Source: Holophagaceae bacterium UBA692
GTDB lineage: Bacteria; Acidobacteriota; Holophagae; Holophagales; Holophagaceae
DNA: 11,370 nucleotides
Reading direction: 5' to 3'
Assembly: GCA_002297665.1 (NCBI GenBank)
Contig: DBMS01000096.1
Location: forward strand, 1 to 11,370
Position numbers and translations under genes: made by a program. The notes under the pieces were generated by a model, which was given only the letters and a program-made list of their open reading frames with translations, did no database searches and was not told the DNA's origin. The first letter of the stretch is position 1. Each line of letters begins with the position of its first letter. Shown here in pieces: positions 1 to 6,876 of the stretch.

Positions 1-840
1 GGCGGCGGGCGCGTCGGGGACGGGCTCCGCGCCGGGCTGCAGGGGACGGCTTTCGGGGCGCATGGCCACGGCGCCCCCTTCGGGACGGGGGCCGGAGCCC
101 CGCTGGAGCCGTTCGCGCATGTCCAGGGCGGACTGGATGAGGGCCTCCTCCGCGGGGGACAGGGACGTGAAGGCCAGCCCCAGGATCACCTCGTTGCCGC
201 GCTCGGTGGCGTGGGTGGAGATGCCGCGGGCCTCCAGCAGGTGGATGCGGGGCAGGTCCTGCACCCGGATCCGGGGGAACCCCTTGCCCCGTTCGAAGAG
301 GGCGGTGGAGGGCGGGATGCGCACCCCGGTGTCCAGGCGGATGACGCGGTCCACCCGCAGGGCCAGGCCGCCCAGGCCGATGTTCACCAGGGGCCCGGCC
401 ATGCCCAGGCCCGGCACGCCGGAGTCCTGGAGGATCACGTAGGCGCTCTCCCGGGGGCGGAAGGGGTAGCGCTTGTGCACCCGCCGGTCCGAGAGGAGGA
501 GGTAGGCCGGCCGCTCGAAACGGTACTGGAGGTAGCCCTCCCGGCCCTGGAACGTGACGAATCCCTCGTACCGCTGCTCCCCCGAGGCGCACAGGAAGTG
601 GAAGACGGCCCCCACCAGGAGCTCGTGGGGCAGGGGCCGTCCCAGCTTCAGGACGATGGCGCCCTCGTCCCAGTGGAGGCTCCGGATGGTGCTGAAGTAG
701 GGCAGGGTGCTGGTTCCTTCCACCTTGATGGGGAACTCCGCCTCCAGGTCGAACATCTGCTGGAAGATGTCCCGGAGGACGGCGGGATCCTCGATGCGGG
801 TGCCTGGATCTGCGGGTTTGCCTGCCTTGAGCTTTGCCAT
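1..840 (-). CDS. PilZ-domain protein (YcgR-like architecture), 3'-truncated by window edge
   Basis: I read 280 codons with no stop before the window edge, so the C-terminus is missing. The N-terminal part (about residues 18-110) looks like a YcgR/PilZN-type beta domain. It is followed by a PilZ domain (about 117-245) that begins with an RxxxR motif (R120, R124, in DRRVHKRYPF). The second signature, normally D/NxSxxG, reads NIGLGG at 153-158, so Ser is replaced by Gly. The domain ends in GLAFTSLSPAEE, a usual PilZ ending. The tail after about 250 is Pro/Gly/Glu-rich and looks disordered. PilZ proteins bind cyclic di-GMP and adjust motility, exopolysaccharide or transcription; the target here is unknown. 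The ATG at 840 is the first plausible start, but the only SD-like sequence (AAAAGG) sits just 2 nt before it, so initiation is uncertain. It lies 61 bp after ychF. Confidence 0.75.
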   Translation of the reverse strand, partial: MAKLKAGKPADPGTRIEDPAVLRDIFQQMFDLEAEFPIKVEGTSTLPYFSTIRSLHWDEGAIVLKLGRPLPHELLVGAVFHFLCASGEQRYEGFVTFQGREGYLQYRFERPAYLLLSDRRVHKRYPFRPRESAYVILQDSGVPGLGMAGPLVNIGLGGLALRVDRVIRLDTGVRIPPSTALFERGKGFPRIRVQDLPRIHLLEARGISTHATERGNEVILGLAFTSLSPAEEALIQSALDMRERLQRGSGPRPEGGAVAMRPESRPLQPGAEPVPDAPAA

Positions 841-875
841 CGCCTTTTCAGCCTGTCGCCACGCCACGGGTTCGG

Positions 876-903
876 GAAGGTCCTGGAATCCAGTATGTCC
901 TTC
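876..903. repeat. Small inverted repeat between ychF and the PilZ gene
   Basis: The arms GAAGG and CCTTC enclose a tight internal palindrome CTGGAATCCAG (883-893). It lies in the 61-bp spacer and just touches the ychF stop codon. No T-run follows on the minus strand, so it is not a standard terminator. It could be an mRNA processing or attenuating hairpin, or chance. Confidence 0.3.
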
Positions 904-2002
904 AGACGTTGAAAAGGAAGTGCATTACATCGCCATCCTTGACGACGTATTCCTTCCCTTCGGAACGCATGCGGCCCATCTCCTTGGCGCCCTGCTCGCC
1001 CTTGTGGGCGATGAAATCGTCGAAGGCGATGACCTGGGCCCGGATGAAGCCCTTCTCGAAGTCCGTGTGGATGACCCCGGCGGCCTGGGGGGCGGTGGCC
1101 CCGATGGCGATGGTCCAGGCCCGCACCTCCTTGACCCCGGCCGTGAAGTAGGTCTGGAGGTTGAGCAGGCGGAAGGAGGCCTGGATGAGGCGGTTGAGGC
1201 CCGGCTCGGAGAGCCCGGCCTCTTCCAGGAAGAGCGGGCGCTCCTCCGGGGCGAGCTCCTGGATCTCGGCCTCCAGCTTGGAGCAGATGGGGATCACGGG
1301 GCAGCCGCGCCGGGCCGCGGCGGCCTCCAGGGCCGCGTAGTGGGGGTTGCTCCCGGGGGCCGGGATGTCGGCCTCGGAGATGTTGCCCACCAGGAGCATG
1401 GGCTTGAGGGTGATGAACCCGAAGGACTTCACCAGGGCGAGCTCGTCCCGGCCCAGTTCGGCGGCGGTGGCCCACTCCCCGCGGTCCAGCGCGCCGTGCA
1501 CCTTCTCCAGGACCGCCACCAGCTGCTGGGACTCCTTGTTGCCGCTCCGGGCGATCTTCCGGTGGCGTTCCAGGGCCTTCTCGGCGCCGTCCAGGTCCTT
1601 GACGATCAGCTCGGTGTCGATGATGGAGAGGTCCCGCCCGGGGTCCACGCCGCCCTCCACGTGGGTGACGTCCCCGTCCTCGAAGCAGCGCACCACCTGC
1701 ACGATGGCGTCGGTCTCGCGGATGTTGGCCAGGAACGCGTTCCCCAGCCCCTCGCCCTTGCTGGCGCCCCGAACGAGCCCGGCGATGTCCACGAACTCCT
1801 GGGAGGCGGGGAGCACCCGCTGGGGGTTGACGATCTCCGCGAGCCGGTCCAGCCGGGAGTCCGGCACGTCCACGACCCCGGTGTTGGGCTCGATGGTGCA
1901 GAAGGGATAGTTGGCCGAAGCGGCCCCGGCCCGGGTCAAAGCGTTGAAAAGGGTGGACTTGCCTACGTTGGGAAGGCCCACGATTCCGCACTGCACTGCC
2001 AT
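902..2002 (-). CDS. ychF: Redox-regulated/ribosome-binding ATPase YchF (OLA1 family)
   Basis: This 366-residue protein matches YchF in length (E. coli is about 363) and motif order. The P-loop is G9-LPNVGKST. The switch II motif is D72-IAG75 followed by LV; hydrophobic Leu replaces the catalytic Gln of Ras-like GTPases, as is usual in YchF. The G4 position reads N207-ISE210 instead of NKxD, the change linked to ATP preference in this family. Residues of about 283-366 form the C-terminal TGS domain (TYFTAGVKEVRAW, ending GDVMHFLFNV). The family binds ribosomes and is involved in translation and stress control in the cytoplasm. I chose the ATG at 2002 because AAGGAG (2008-2013) stands 5 nt upstream and the G-domain starts at once. 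An in-frame start at 2122 would add 40 residues without family support. It follows the mutarotase-like gene after 144 bp. Confidence 0.96.
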   Translation of the reverse strand: MAVQCGIVGLPNVGKSTLFNALTRAGAASANYPFCTIEPNTGVVDVPDSRLDRLAEIVNPQRVLPASQEFVDIAGLVRGASKGEGLGNAFLANIRETDAIVQVVRCFEDGDVTHVEGGVDPGRDLSIIDTELIVKDLDGAEKALERHRKIARSGNKESQQLVAVLEKVHGALDRGEWATAAELGRDELALVKSFGFITLKPMLLVGNISEADIPAPGSNPHYAALEAAAARRGCPVIPICSKLEAEIQELAPEERPLFLEEAGLSEPGLNRLIQASFRLLNLQTYFTAGVKEVRAWTIAIGATAPQAAGVIHTDFEKGFIRAQVIAFDDFIAHKGEQGAKEMGRMRSEGKEYVVKDGDVMHFLFNV

Positions 2003-2007
2003 TCGGT

Positions 2008-2013
2008 CTCCTT
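2008..2013 (-). promoter_or_regulatory. Shine-Dalgarno site of ychF
   Basis: AAGGAG on the minus strand ends 5 nt before the ATG at 2002. It settles the ychF start against the longer in-frame reading that begins at 2122. Confidence 0.8.
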
Positions 2014-2146
2014 GAACTAAGCCTTTTATGAAGGTTTTCCCCAGCCGGCGGTTCGGGTTCCGGCACAGGGGGCCGCAAGGGGACGCCGGTAACGGGAACG
2101 GTTCTTCCCTGACGGCCCCCAATCCTCCAGTGTCCCAGGCCTTGGC

Positions 2147-3046
2147 TCAGCCGGGAAGGATTCGTACGGTGTAGGCCGATGTGGTCGTGGCCCCGGCCCC
2201 CACCTGGAAGACGCCGGGCTTCTCGTGGAACTCCCCGTCGAAGGCCGCGGGGCTGGCGAAGCCGCGCCAGGGCTCGATGCAAACGAACCCGGCCCCCGGC
2301 CGCGTCCAGATGCCCAGCTGGGGGAAGCCCTCCCAGCTGACCTCCACCACCGGGGCGCCCGGGGCCGAGTACCGGAGGTAGCGGCTCTCCACCGGGTTGA
2401 AGATGAGGGCGTCCTCCTGGAAGACCTCGTCCCGCAGGGCGAGCTCCCGGTTGCGCAGGGGGCTGGGCTGGTTGCCGGCGCCCAGGAGGCCCCGGGCGTC
2501 CAGCACGGGCAGGAAGGCCGTCTCGGGCTTCTCGAAGACCATGCGGTGGGCTTCCCGGGGGATGTCGGGGTGCAGGGGCCAGCGGAAGGCGGGGTGGGCC
2601 CCCAGGCTGGCGAAGAGGGCGGTTCCGCCCGGGTTGTGCAGGTCGTACTGGACGCGCAGGTGGTTGCCGTCGATGCGAAAGGTGACGCAGAGCTCGAAGG
2701 GGAAGGGATAGACGGCCCGGGTGGCCTCGTCGTCCACCAGGCGCAGGGTTACCGAATGGGCCGTGAGGCGCTTGAGGGCCCATTCCCGGTCCCGGGCGAA
2801 GCCGTGGCGGCCCAGGGTGTGGGCCTGGCCCCTGTGCAGGAGCCGGTCGCCCTTGAGGGCGCCCACGATGGGAAAGAGGTTGGGAGCCTGCCGGGGCCAG
2901 ACGGCGGGGTCGCCGTCCCACAGGAGGTCCAGGCCGGCCGCGGTCTGGAGCCGGCAGAGCTCGGCGCCCGAGGTGCGCACCGACGCGCGCAGCAGGTCGC
3001 CGGCGATGTGATAGGTGCCCAAGGAGGCCTCCCGATCGGACATCAT
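2147..3046 (-). CDS. Aldose 1-epimerase family protein (LacX/YeaD-like galactose mutarotase fold)
   Basis: The 299-residue product has the conserved blocks of the LacX-like branch of aldose 1-epimerases: APNLFPIVG (about 54-62), LGRHGFARDRE (78-88), LGAHPAFRWP (148-157) and CIEPWRGFA (257-264), followed by GEFHEKPG. In the mutarotase mechanism the two His (H81 and H151 are the candidates) and a Glu (E258) act on the sugar ring oxygen and anomeric hydroxyl. The fold would interconvert alpha and beta anomers of a hexose or hexose derivative; the real substrate is unknown. No signal peptide is seen, so it is probably cytosolic. Two adjacent ATGs (3046 and 3043) are possible starts and neither has a strong SD. 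An ATG at 3076 would overlap hisC. It begins 14 bp after hisC ends, so the two are probably cotranscribed, although no shared pathway is obvious. Confidence 0.88.
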   Translation of the reverse strand: MMSDREASLGTYHIAGDLLRASVRTSGAELCRLQTAAGLDLLWDGDPAVWPRQAPNLFPIVGALKGDRLLHRGQAHTLGRHGFARDREWALKRLTAHSVTLRLVDDEATRAVYPFPFELCVTFRIDGNHLRVQYDLHNPGGTALFASLGAHPAFRWPLHPDIPREAHRMVFEKPETAFLPVLDARGLLGAGNQPSPLRNRELALRDEVFQEDALIFNPVESRYLRYSAPGAPVVEVSWEGFPQLGIWTRPGAGFVCIEPWRGFASPAAFDGEFHEKPGVFQVGAGATTTSAYTVRILPG

Positions 3047-3060
3047 AGGCCCGGAGGACC

Positions 3061-4194
3061 CTACCGGCAACCGCATCCGGCGTTGTCCAGCACGGGCGCG
3101 GCCGCCGCCCAGAAGGCCCGCATCTCCTCGGGCTTGCCCAGGGTGACCCGCACGTGGTTGGGCAGGTCGTAGCCCTGCATGGGACGCACGATCACGCCGG
3201 CCTTGAGGAGATCCTTGAACAGCTCCGGGGCGGGCAGGGCGCTCTCCAGGAGGACGAAGTTGCCGGCGACGCCCGAGACCTGGCACCTGTGGTTGGCGGC
3301 CTCGGCGAGGAAGGCCTGGCGGGCCTCGGTGTTGCGCGCCCGGGAGAAGGCCTCGAAGGCGTAGTCCTCCACCGCTGCCTCCGCGGCCACCTGGGCCAGC
3401 ATGTTCGTGTTGAAGGGGCTGCGCACGCGCTCCAGGAGGGCGATGAGCTTGAGGTGGCCCACCGCGTAGCCGATGCGCAGGGCGGCGAGGGAGTGGATCT
3501 TGCTGAAGGTGTGCAGCACGAGCAGGTTGCTGCGCTCGTCCAGGAACGTCGCGGCGTCGGGGTAGGTCTCGGGGTCCTCGTACTCGGCGTAGGCCTGGTC
3601 CACGATGAGCAGGATGTCGTCCCGGAGCTCGCGCACCAGGCGCGCCAGGCCCTCCCGCTCCAGCAGGACGCCGGTGGGGTTGTTGGGGTTGCCCAGGTAG
3701 ACGATGCGCGTATCGAGCTGCACCGCGCCCAGGATCGCGTCCACGTCGATCGCGGCGGGGCTGGAGGGGCACTCGATGAACCGGCCCCCCGCGGTGCGGG
3801 TGGCGATGCCGTAGATGGCGAAGGAATGCCGCGGGGCCACGCCGCTGCCGCCGCCCAGGAGCGCGGCCTTGGCGGCCATCTCGATGATCTCCGAGCTGCC
3901 GTTGCCCAGCATGATCTGGCCCAGGTTGAAGCCCCGGCGCCGGGCGATGGCCGAGCGCAGGTAGAACCCGTCCGAGACCGGGTAGAGGCCCAGGCCCTCG
4001 TCCTGGCTGCCCGTGGCGGCCTTGATGACCCGGGCCTTCACGGCCTCGCTGGGGCCCCAGGGGTTCTCGTTGCTGGCGAGCTTGACGATGGATTCCAGGC
4101 CAAGCTCCCGCTGCACTTCCTGGATGGGTTTTCCGGGAACGTAGAGGGGGATCTGGCGGAGTTGCTCGAATGCATGGTTGGACAGCAGCGTCAT
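3061..4194 (-). CDS. hisC: Histidinol-phosphate aminotransferase (class I/II PLP aminotransferase)
   Basis: The 377-residue product is a fold-type I PLP aminotransferase of the HisC group. It shows the N-terminal LASNENPWGPS block (39-49), GNGSSEII (98-104), GNPNNPTG (168-175), VDQAYAEY (198-205) and the PLP-binding HTFSKIHSLAALRIGY (228-243), with Lys232 as Schiff-base lysine and Arg240 as a phosphate ligand. The C-terminal IVRPM and HVRVTLG blocks carry the substrate-carboxylate arginines. HisC converts imidazole-acetol phosphate and glutamate to histidinol phosphate in histidine synthesis; many members also act on aromatic amino acids. No other his gene is nearby, so it may be a second copy or an aromatic aminotransferase. 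I prefer the ATG at 4194, with AGGA upstream; a GTG at 4218 would add eight residues. The C-terminus is unusual in ending with Cys-Gly-Cys-Arg. Confidence 0.9.
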   Translation of the reverse strand: MTLLSNHAFEQLRQIPLYVPGKPIQEVQRELGLESIVKLASNENPWGPSEAVKARVIKAATGSQDEGLGLYPVSDGFYLRSAIARRRGFNLGQIMLGNGSSEIIEMAAKAALLGGGSGVAPRHSFAIYGIATRTAGGRFIECPSSPAAIDVDAILGAVQLDTRIVYLGNPNNPTGVLLEREGLARLVRELRDDILLIVDQAYAEYEDPETYPDAATFLDERSNLLVLHTFSKIHSLAALRIGYAVGHLKLIALLERVRSPFNTNMLAQVAAEAAVEDYAFEAFSRARNTEARQAFLAEAANHRCQVSGVAGNFVLLESALPAPELFKDLLKAGVIVRPMQGYDLPNHVRVTLGKPEEMRAFWAAAAPVLDNAGCGCR

Positions 4195-4314
4195 GGGGGG
4201 ATCCTGTGGAGTAACCACTACGATGCCCCTACGCCAGCGCGTAATGCGTCACAACCCGGACGATTTTCTGGCGGAGGGGTCGGGCGGCGGCCGCGCGGTC
4301 CCCCCTCGTCCATG
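4195..4314. other. Spacer between clpP and hisC with GC-rich inverted repeat
   Basis: This 120-bp noncoding spacer contains an imperfect GC-rich inverted repeat at 4274-4307 (outer arms GAGGGG and CCCCTC, with a GCGGCCGC palindrome inside). It lies just after the clpP stop. No U-tract follows in either direction, so it does not qualify as a standard intrinsic terminator, but a folded 3' end for clpP mRNA is possible. I do not see a convincing promoter for hisC. Confidence 0.3.
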
Positions 4315-4911
4315 TCAGGCGGGGCGCTCGGAAAGGACCCGGTCGATGAGACCGTAATCCTGGGCCTCGTCCGCGCTCATGAAATAGTCGCGGTCCATGT
4401 CCTTCATGACCTTCTTGAGGTTCTGGCCGGTGTGCTTGGCCAGGGCGGCGGCGAGGTTGTCCTTCAGGCGCTGGATCTCCTTGAAGGTGATCTCGATGTC
4501 CGAAGCCTGCCCCTGGGCGCCCCCGGAGGGCTGGTGGATCATGATGCGGGCGCTGGGCAGGGCGAAGCGCTTGCCCTTGGTGCCGGCGGCCAGGAGGTGG
4601 GCCCCCATGGAGGCGGCCTGGCCGATGCAGTAGGTGACGATGTCGTTCTTCACGAACTGCATGGTGTCGTAGATGGCCAGACCGGCCGTGACGCTGCCGC
4701 CGGGGCTGTTGATGTAGATCTGGATGTCCTTGTCCGGGTCCTCGCTCTCCAGGAAGAGCATCTGGGCCACCACCGCGTTGGCGACGGAGTCGTCGATGGC
4801 GGTGCCCAGGAAGATGATGTTGTCCTTGAGCAGGCGGGAGTAGATGTCGTAGCTCCGCTCGCCCCGGGGGGTCTCCTCGATGACGATGGGCGGATAGTAG
4901 GCGCGTTCCAT
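4315..4911 (-). CDS. clpP: ATP-dependent Clp protease proteolytic subunit
   Basis: The 198-residue product is a full-length ClpP, the serine peptidase that forms tetradecameric barrels fed by ClpX or ClpA/ClpC. The catalytic triad is visible as Ser101 (GQAASMGAHLL), His126 (MIHQPSGG) and Asp175 (MDRDYFMSADEA), with the same spacing as S97/H122/D171 of mature E. coli ClpP. The oxyanion strand INSPGGSVTAGLAIYD (68-82) and the C-terminal DEAQDYGLIDRV block are also intact. The N-terminal propeptide is short. AAGGAG stands 5 nt before the ATG. In most bacteria clpP sits between tig and clpX; here it is flanked by a nagZ-like gene and hisC, so its ATPase partner must be encoded elsewhere. A 62-bp spacer with an AT-rich stretch separates it from nagZ, so it may have its own promoter. 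Confidence 0.97.
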   Translation of the reverse strand: MERAYYPPIVIEETPRGERSYDIYSRLLKDNIIFLGTAIDDSVANAVVAQMLFLESEDPDKDIQIYINSPGGSVTAGLAIYDTMQFVKNDIVTYCIGQAASMGAHLLAAGTKGKRFALPSARIMIHQPSGGAQGQASDIEITFKEIQRLKDNLAAALAKHTGQNLKKVMKDMDRDYFMSADEAQDYGLIDRVLSERPA

Positions 4912-4916
4912 GGGTG

Positions 4917-4922
4917 CTCCTT
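4917..4922 (-). promoter_or_regulatory. Shine-Dalgarno site of clpP
   Basis: AAGGAG on the minus strand is 5 nt upstream of the clpP ATG at 4911. This is strong support for that start. Confidence 0.8.
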
Positions 4923-4985
4923 GGGGCTTAGGATACTTGCGTTGCGGACGGGGTGGGTAGTCTTATTGATAATTTATGATTCCGC
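4923..4985 (-). promoter_or_regulatory. Possible clpP promoter region (AT-rich patch)
   Basis: Between the nagZ stop and clpP the minus strand carries an unusually AT-rich run (ATAAATTATCAATAAGACT, about 4961-4979) in an otherwise very GC-rich window. A weak -10-like TATCCT occurs at 4930-4935. No matching -35 hexamer is clear, so this is only a candidate. clpP is often independently controlled by stress, which fits a separate promoter. Confidence 0.3.
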
Positions 4986-5981
4986 TTCCTCCCGCACCTC
5001 GTCCACCCAGGCCTTCCAGGCCTCGGGCCGGAAGGGGCCCGCGTGGCACCGCAGCTGCCGGCGCAGGCTCCGGAACCGGGCCGCGGCGGGGGCCCAGAGG
5101 GCCTCGGGCATGCGGGAGGCGGCCTCGGCGCAGGCCAGGGAGCCCTCGGGGGTCTGGCACACCAGGAGGGCCTCGTGGCCGGCCATGAGGCAGCGCCGCA
5201 CCTTGTCCTCCCAGCTCCACCCCCCGGCGCCGCCCATCTGGAGGTCGTCGGGAATCCACCTCGCCTTGATCCCCCAGGGATTGCCGGCCACGCACCGGTC
5301 GCAGAGGCTCGCGGGCAGGCCCTGGCTCCGGGGCACCTTGAGGTGGGCCACCATCATCAGGCGCTCGGCGTGGGCCAGGGCCCGGAAGGGAGCCAGGTTG
5401 GCTTCGATCCGGACGGGATCGGTGAGCTCGGGCAGGCCCACGTGGCTGTCCAGGCGGGTGCCGCCCAGGCCGGGGAAATGCTTGAGGCAGCCCCGGACGC
5501 CCTCGGCCTCCAGGCCTTCCAGGAAGGCCCCGGCGGCGGCGGCGGTCTCCTGCGGGTCGGCGCTGGCGCAGCGCCCGCCCAGGGCGGAATCCGGCGCCGG
5601 GTCGAAGAGGTCGGCCACCGGCGCGAAGTCCACGTTGATGCCCAGCATGCGCAGGCCGCGGCCCCACAGGCTCCCCCACCGGCGGCAGCCCGGGGCGCCT
5701 CCGGCCTCGAAGACCGCCCGCAGGCCGGGGGTGAGCCCCACCCATTCCCGCAGCCGGCTCACGGCCCCGCCCTCCTGGTCCACGGCCACGGCGAGGGGTC
5801 CCCAGCGCGCCTGGAGGGCGGCGACGAGGGCGTGGCAGCGGGCGGGACCCCCCACGGGATCCGGGTCGAGGTTGCGGGCGAAGAGCACCACGCCCCCGGG
5901 CTGGAACCCCGGCTGGACATGGGCGGCGTCCAGGCCCGTGAAGCCGGTCCACAGCAGGCGGTGGGCGGGGGACCGTTCCAC
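4974..5981 (-). CDS. nagZ: Glycoside hydrolase family 3 beta-N-acetylhexosaminidase (NagZ-like)
   Basis: This 335-residue protein has single-domain NagZ length (about 340). Typical GH3 blocks are AVDQEGGAVSRLR (66-78), NVDFAPVADL (116-125), KHFPGLGG (167-174), LDSHVGLPEL (177-186) and PDDLQMGG (244-251). Asp178 and His180 match the NagZ Asp-His acid/base dyad, and an Asp in DDLQM (245/246) the nucleophile. The KHFPGHG motif of E. coli NagZ reads KHFPGLG here, a tolerated variant. NagZ removes GlcNAc from cytosolic muropeptides in peptidoglycan recycling; no signal peptide is seen, which agrees. The start is inferred as GTG at 5981, one base after the TGA of the upstream response regulator, which suggests translational coupling. 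There is no ATG before the conserved core and no clear SD, so the N-terminus may be slightly different. Confidence 0.88.
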   Translation of the reverse strand: MERSPAHRLLWTGFTGLDAAHVQPGFQPGGVVLFARNLDPDPVGGPARCHALVAALQARWGPLAVAVDQEGGAVSRLREWVGLTPGLRAVFEAGGAPGCRRWGSLWGRGLRMLGINVDFAPVADLFDPAPDSALGGRCASADPQETAAAAGAFLEGLEAEGVRGCLKHFPGLGGTRLDSHVGLPELTDPVRIEANLAPFRALAHAERLMMVAHLKVPRSQGLPASLCDRCVAGNPWGIKARWIPDDLQMGGAGGWSWEDKVRRCLMAGHEALLVCQTPEGSLACAEAASRMPEALWAPAAARFRSLRRQLRCHAGPFRPEAWKAWVDEVREEAES

Positions 5982-5982
5982 C

Positions 5983-6876
5983 TCAGCGCGTCCGGGCGGC
6001 TTCCACCAGGACGCGGGCGCGGTGGAGGCCGTGCAGGGCCGCCTCCAGTTGGCGGCGCCAGAGCAGGAAGAGCGGGGCCTCGGGGTGGAAGGAGCTCCGC
6101 TCCTCGAAGCCGACGAAGAGCGCGCCCAGGAGGATGCCATTGGCCCGGAGGGGGATGAGGTGGCCTTCGGGGTACCCGCCCTCCCAGGCGCATTCGCCGC
6201 CCTCCCCCAGCCGCGAGGGCGTGGGCAGGCCCTGGGTGCGCGGCTCCCGCGGGCCGTCCGCGGAAAGGAGCTCCCAGGCGTCGTTGCGGGTGGGCAGGAG
6301 GGCCATGTGGCCGCCGGGATGCCAGCGGTCCCGCAGGTGGGCCAGGAAGGCCCTGAGGATGGGGGCCTCGTCGGCCTCGGCCTGGGCGGCCAGGAGGAGG
6401 GCGTTGAGCCGCTCGGTCTCCTCGACCAGCTCGATGTTCTCCCGCACCCGCGCCAGAACGCGGCCTTCCAGGTCGCGCTGGTAGTCCTGGAGCTGGCCCA
6501 CCACCACGGCGTGGTCCAGGGCGCGGTCCAGCACCGCCTCGATCTCGGCCAGGCGGAAGGGCTTCTTCACGAAGTCGTAGGCCCCGAACTTCACGGCCTG
6601 GATGGCGGTCTCCAGGGAGGCGTAGCCGGTGATGACCACGCAGAGGGTGCGGGGGTCGCGGGCGTGCACCGCGGAGATGAGGTCGAAGCCCGTGGGGCCG
6701 CCGGGCATGTTGAGGTCCGTGAGCACCACGGGGTAGTGCCTGCGGGCGAGGATCGCCAGGGCCGAATGGGCGTCGGGGGCGTCGTCCACCAGGTAGCCGT
6801 CGTGGGTGAGGGCGTCCTTCAGGAAGGTCCTGAGATCCTCCTCGTCGTCCACCAGAAGGATCGGGTCGCGGATCAT
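5983..6876 (-). CDS. Response regulator: receiver, coiled-coil linker, GAF-like C-terminal domain
   Basis: The 297-residue product starts with a full receiver domain (about 4-122): acidic pair Asp10/Asp11, phospho-acceptor Asp54 (VLTDLNMPGG), Thr83 (VITGYAS) and Lys105 (VKKPF). A charged helix (about 123-168, QLQDYQRDLEGRVLARVREN) probably forms a coiled coil. Residues of about 170-285 resemble a GAF domain: the pattern LIPLRANGILLGALFVGFEE and a final helix LFLLWRRQLEAAL are typical, but this is a fold guess. No DNA-binding, kinase or GGDEF output is visible, so it could signal through protein contacts or bind a ligand. Its ATG overlaps the stop of the upstream HD-GYP regulator by 4 nt (ATGA), and nagZ follows at once. 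Its receiver is a close paralog of the upstream one. The cognate histidine kinase is not in the window. Confidence 0.87.
   Translation of the reverse strand: MIRDPILLVDDEEDLRTFLKDALTHDGYLVDDAPDAHSALAILARRHYPVVLTDLNMPGGPTGFDLISAVHARDPRTLCVVITGYASLETAIQAVKFGAYDFVKKPFRLAEIEAVLDRALDHAVVVGQLQDYQRDLEGRVLARVRENIELVEETERLNALLLAAQAEADEAPILRAFLAHLRDRWHPGGHMALLPTRNDAWELLSADGPREPRTQGLPTPSRLGEGGECAWEGGYPEGHLIPLRANGILLGALFVGFEERSSFHPEAPLFLLWRRQLEAALHGLHRARVLVEAARTR

Noticed and set aside
2003..2122. N-terminal extension of YchF by 40 residues
   Set aside because: The ATG at 2002 has a strong Shine-Dalgarno and the P-loop begins right after it, as in all YchF proteins.
648..2921. A long minus-strand open frame overlapping the mutarotase, ychF and PilZ genes in another frame
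   Set aside because: The translation is Arg/Pro/Gly-rich with no motifs, and the genes in the other frames have clear family blocks.
4274..4307. GC-rich inverted repeat after clpP as a rho-independent terminator
   Set aside because: No T-run follows the stem on either strand and the inner part pairs imperfectly.
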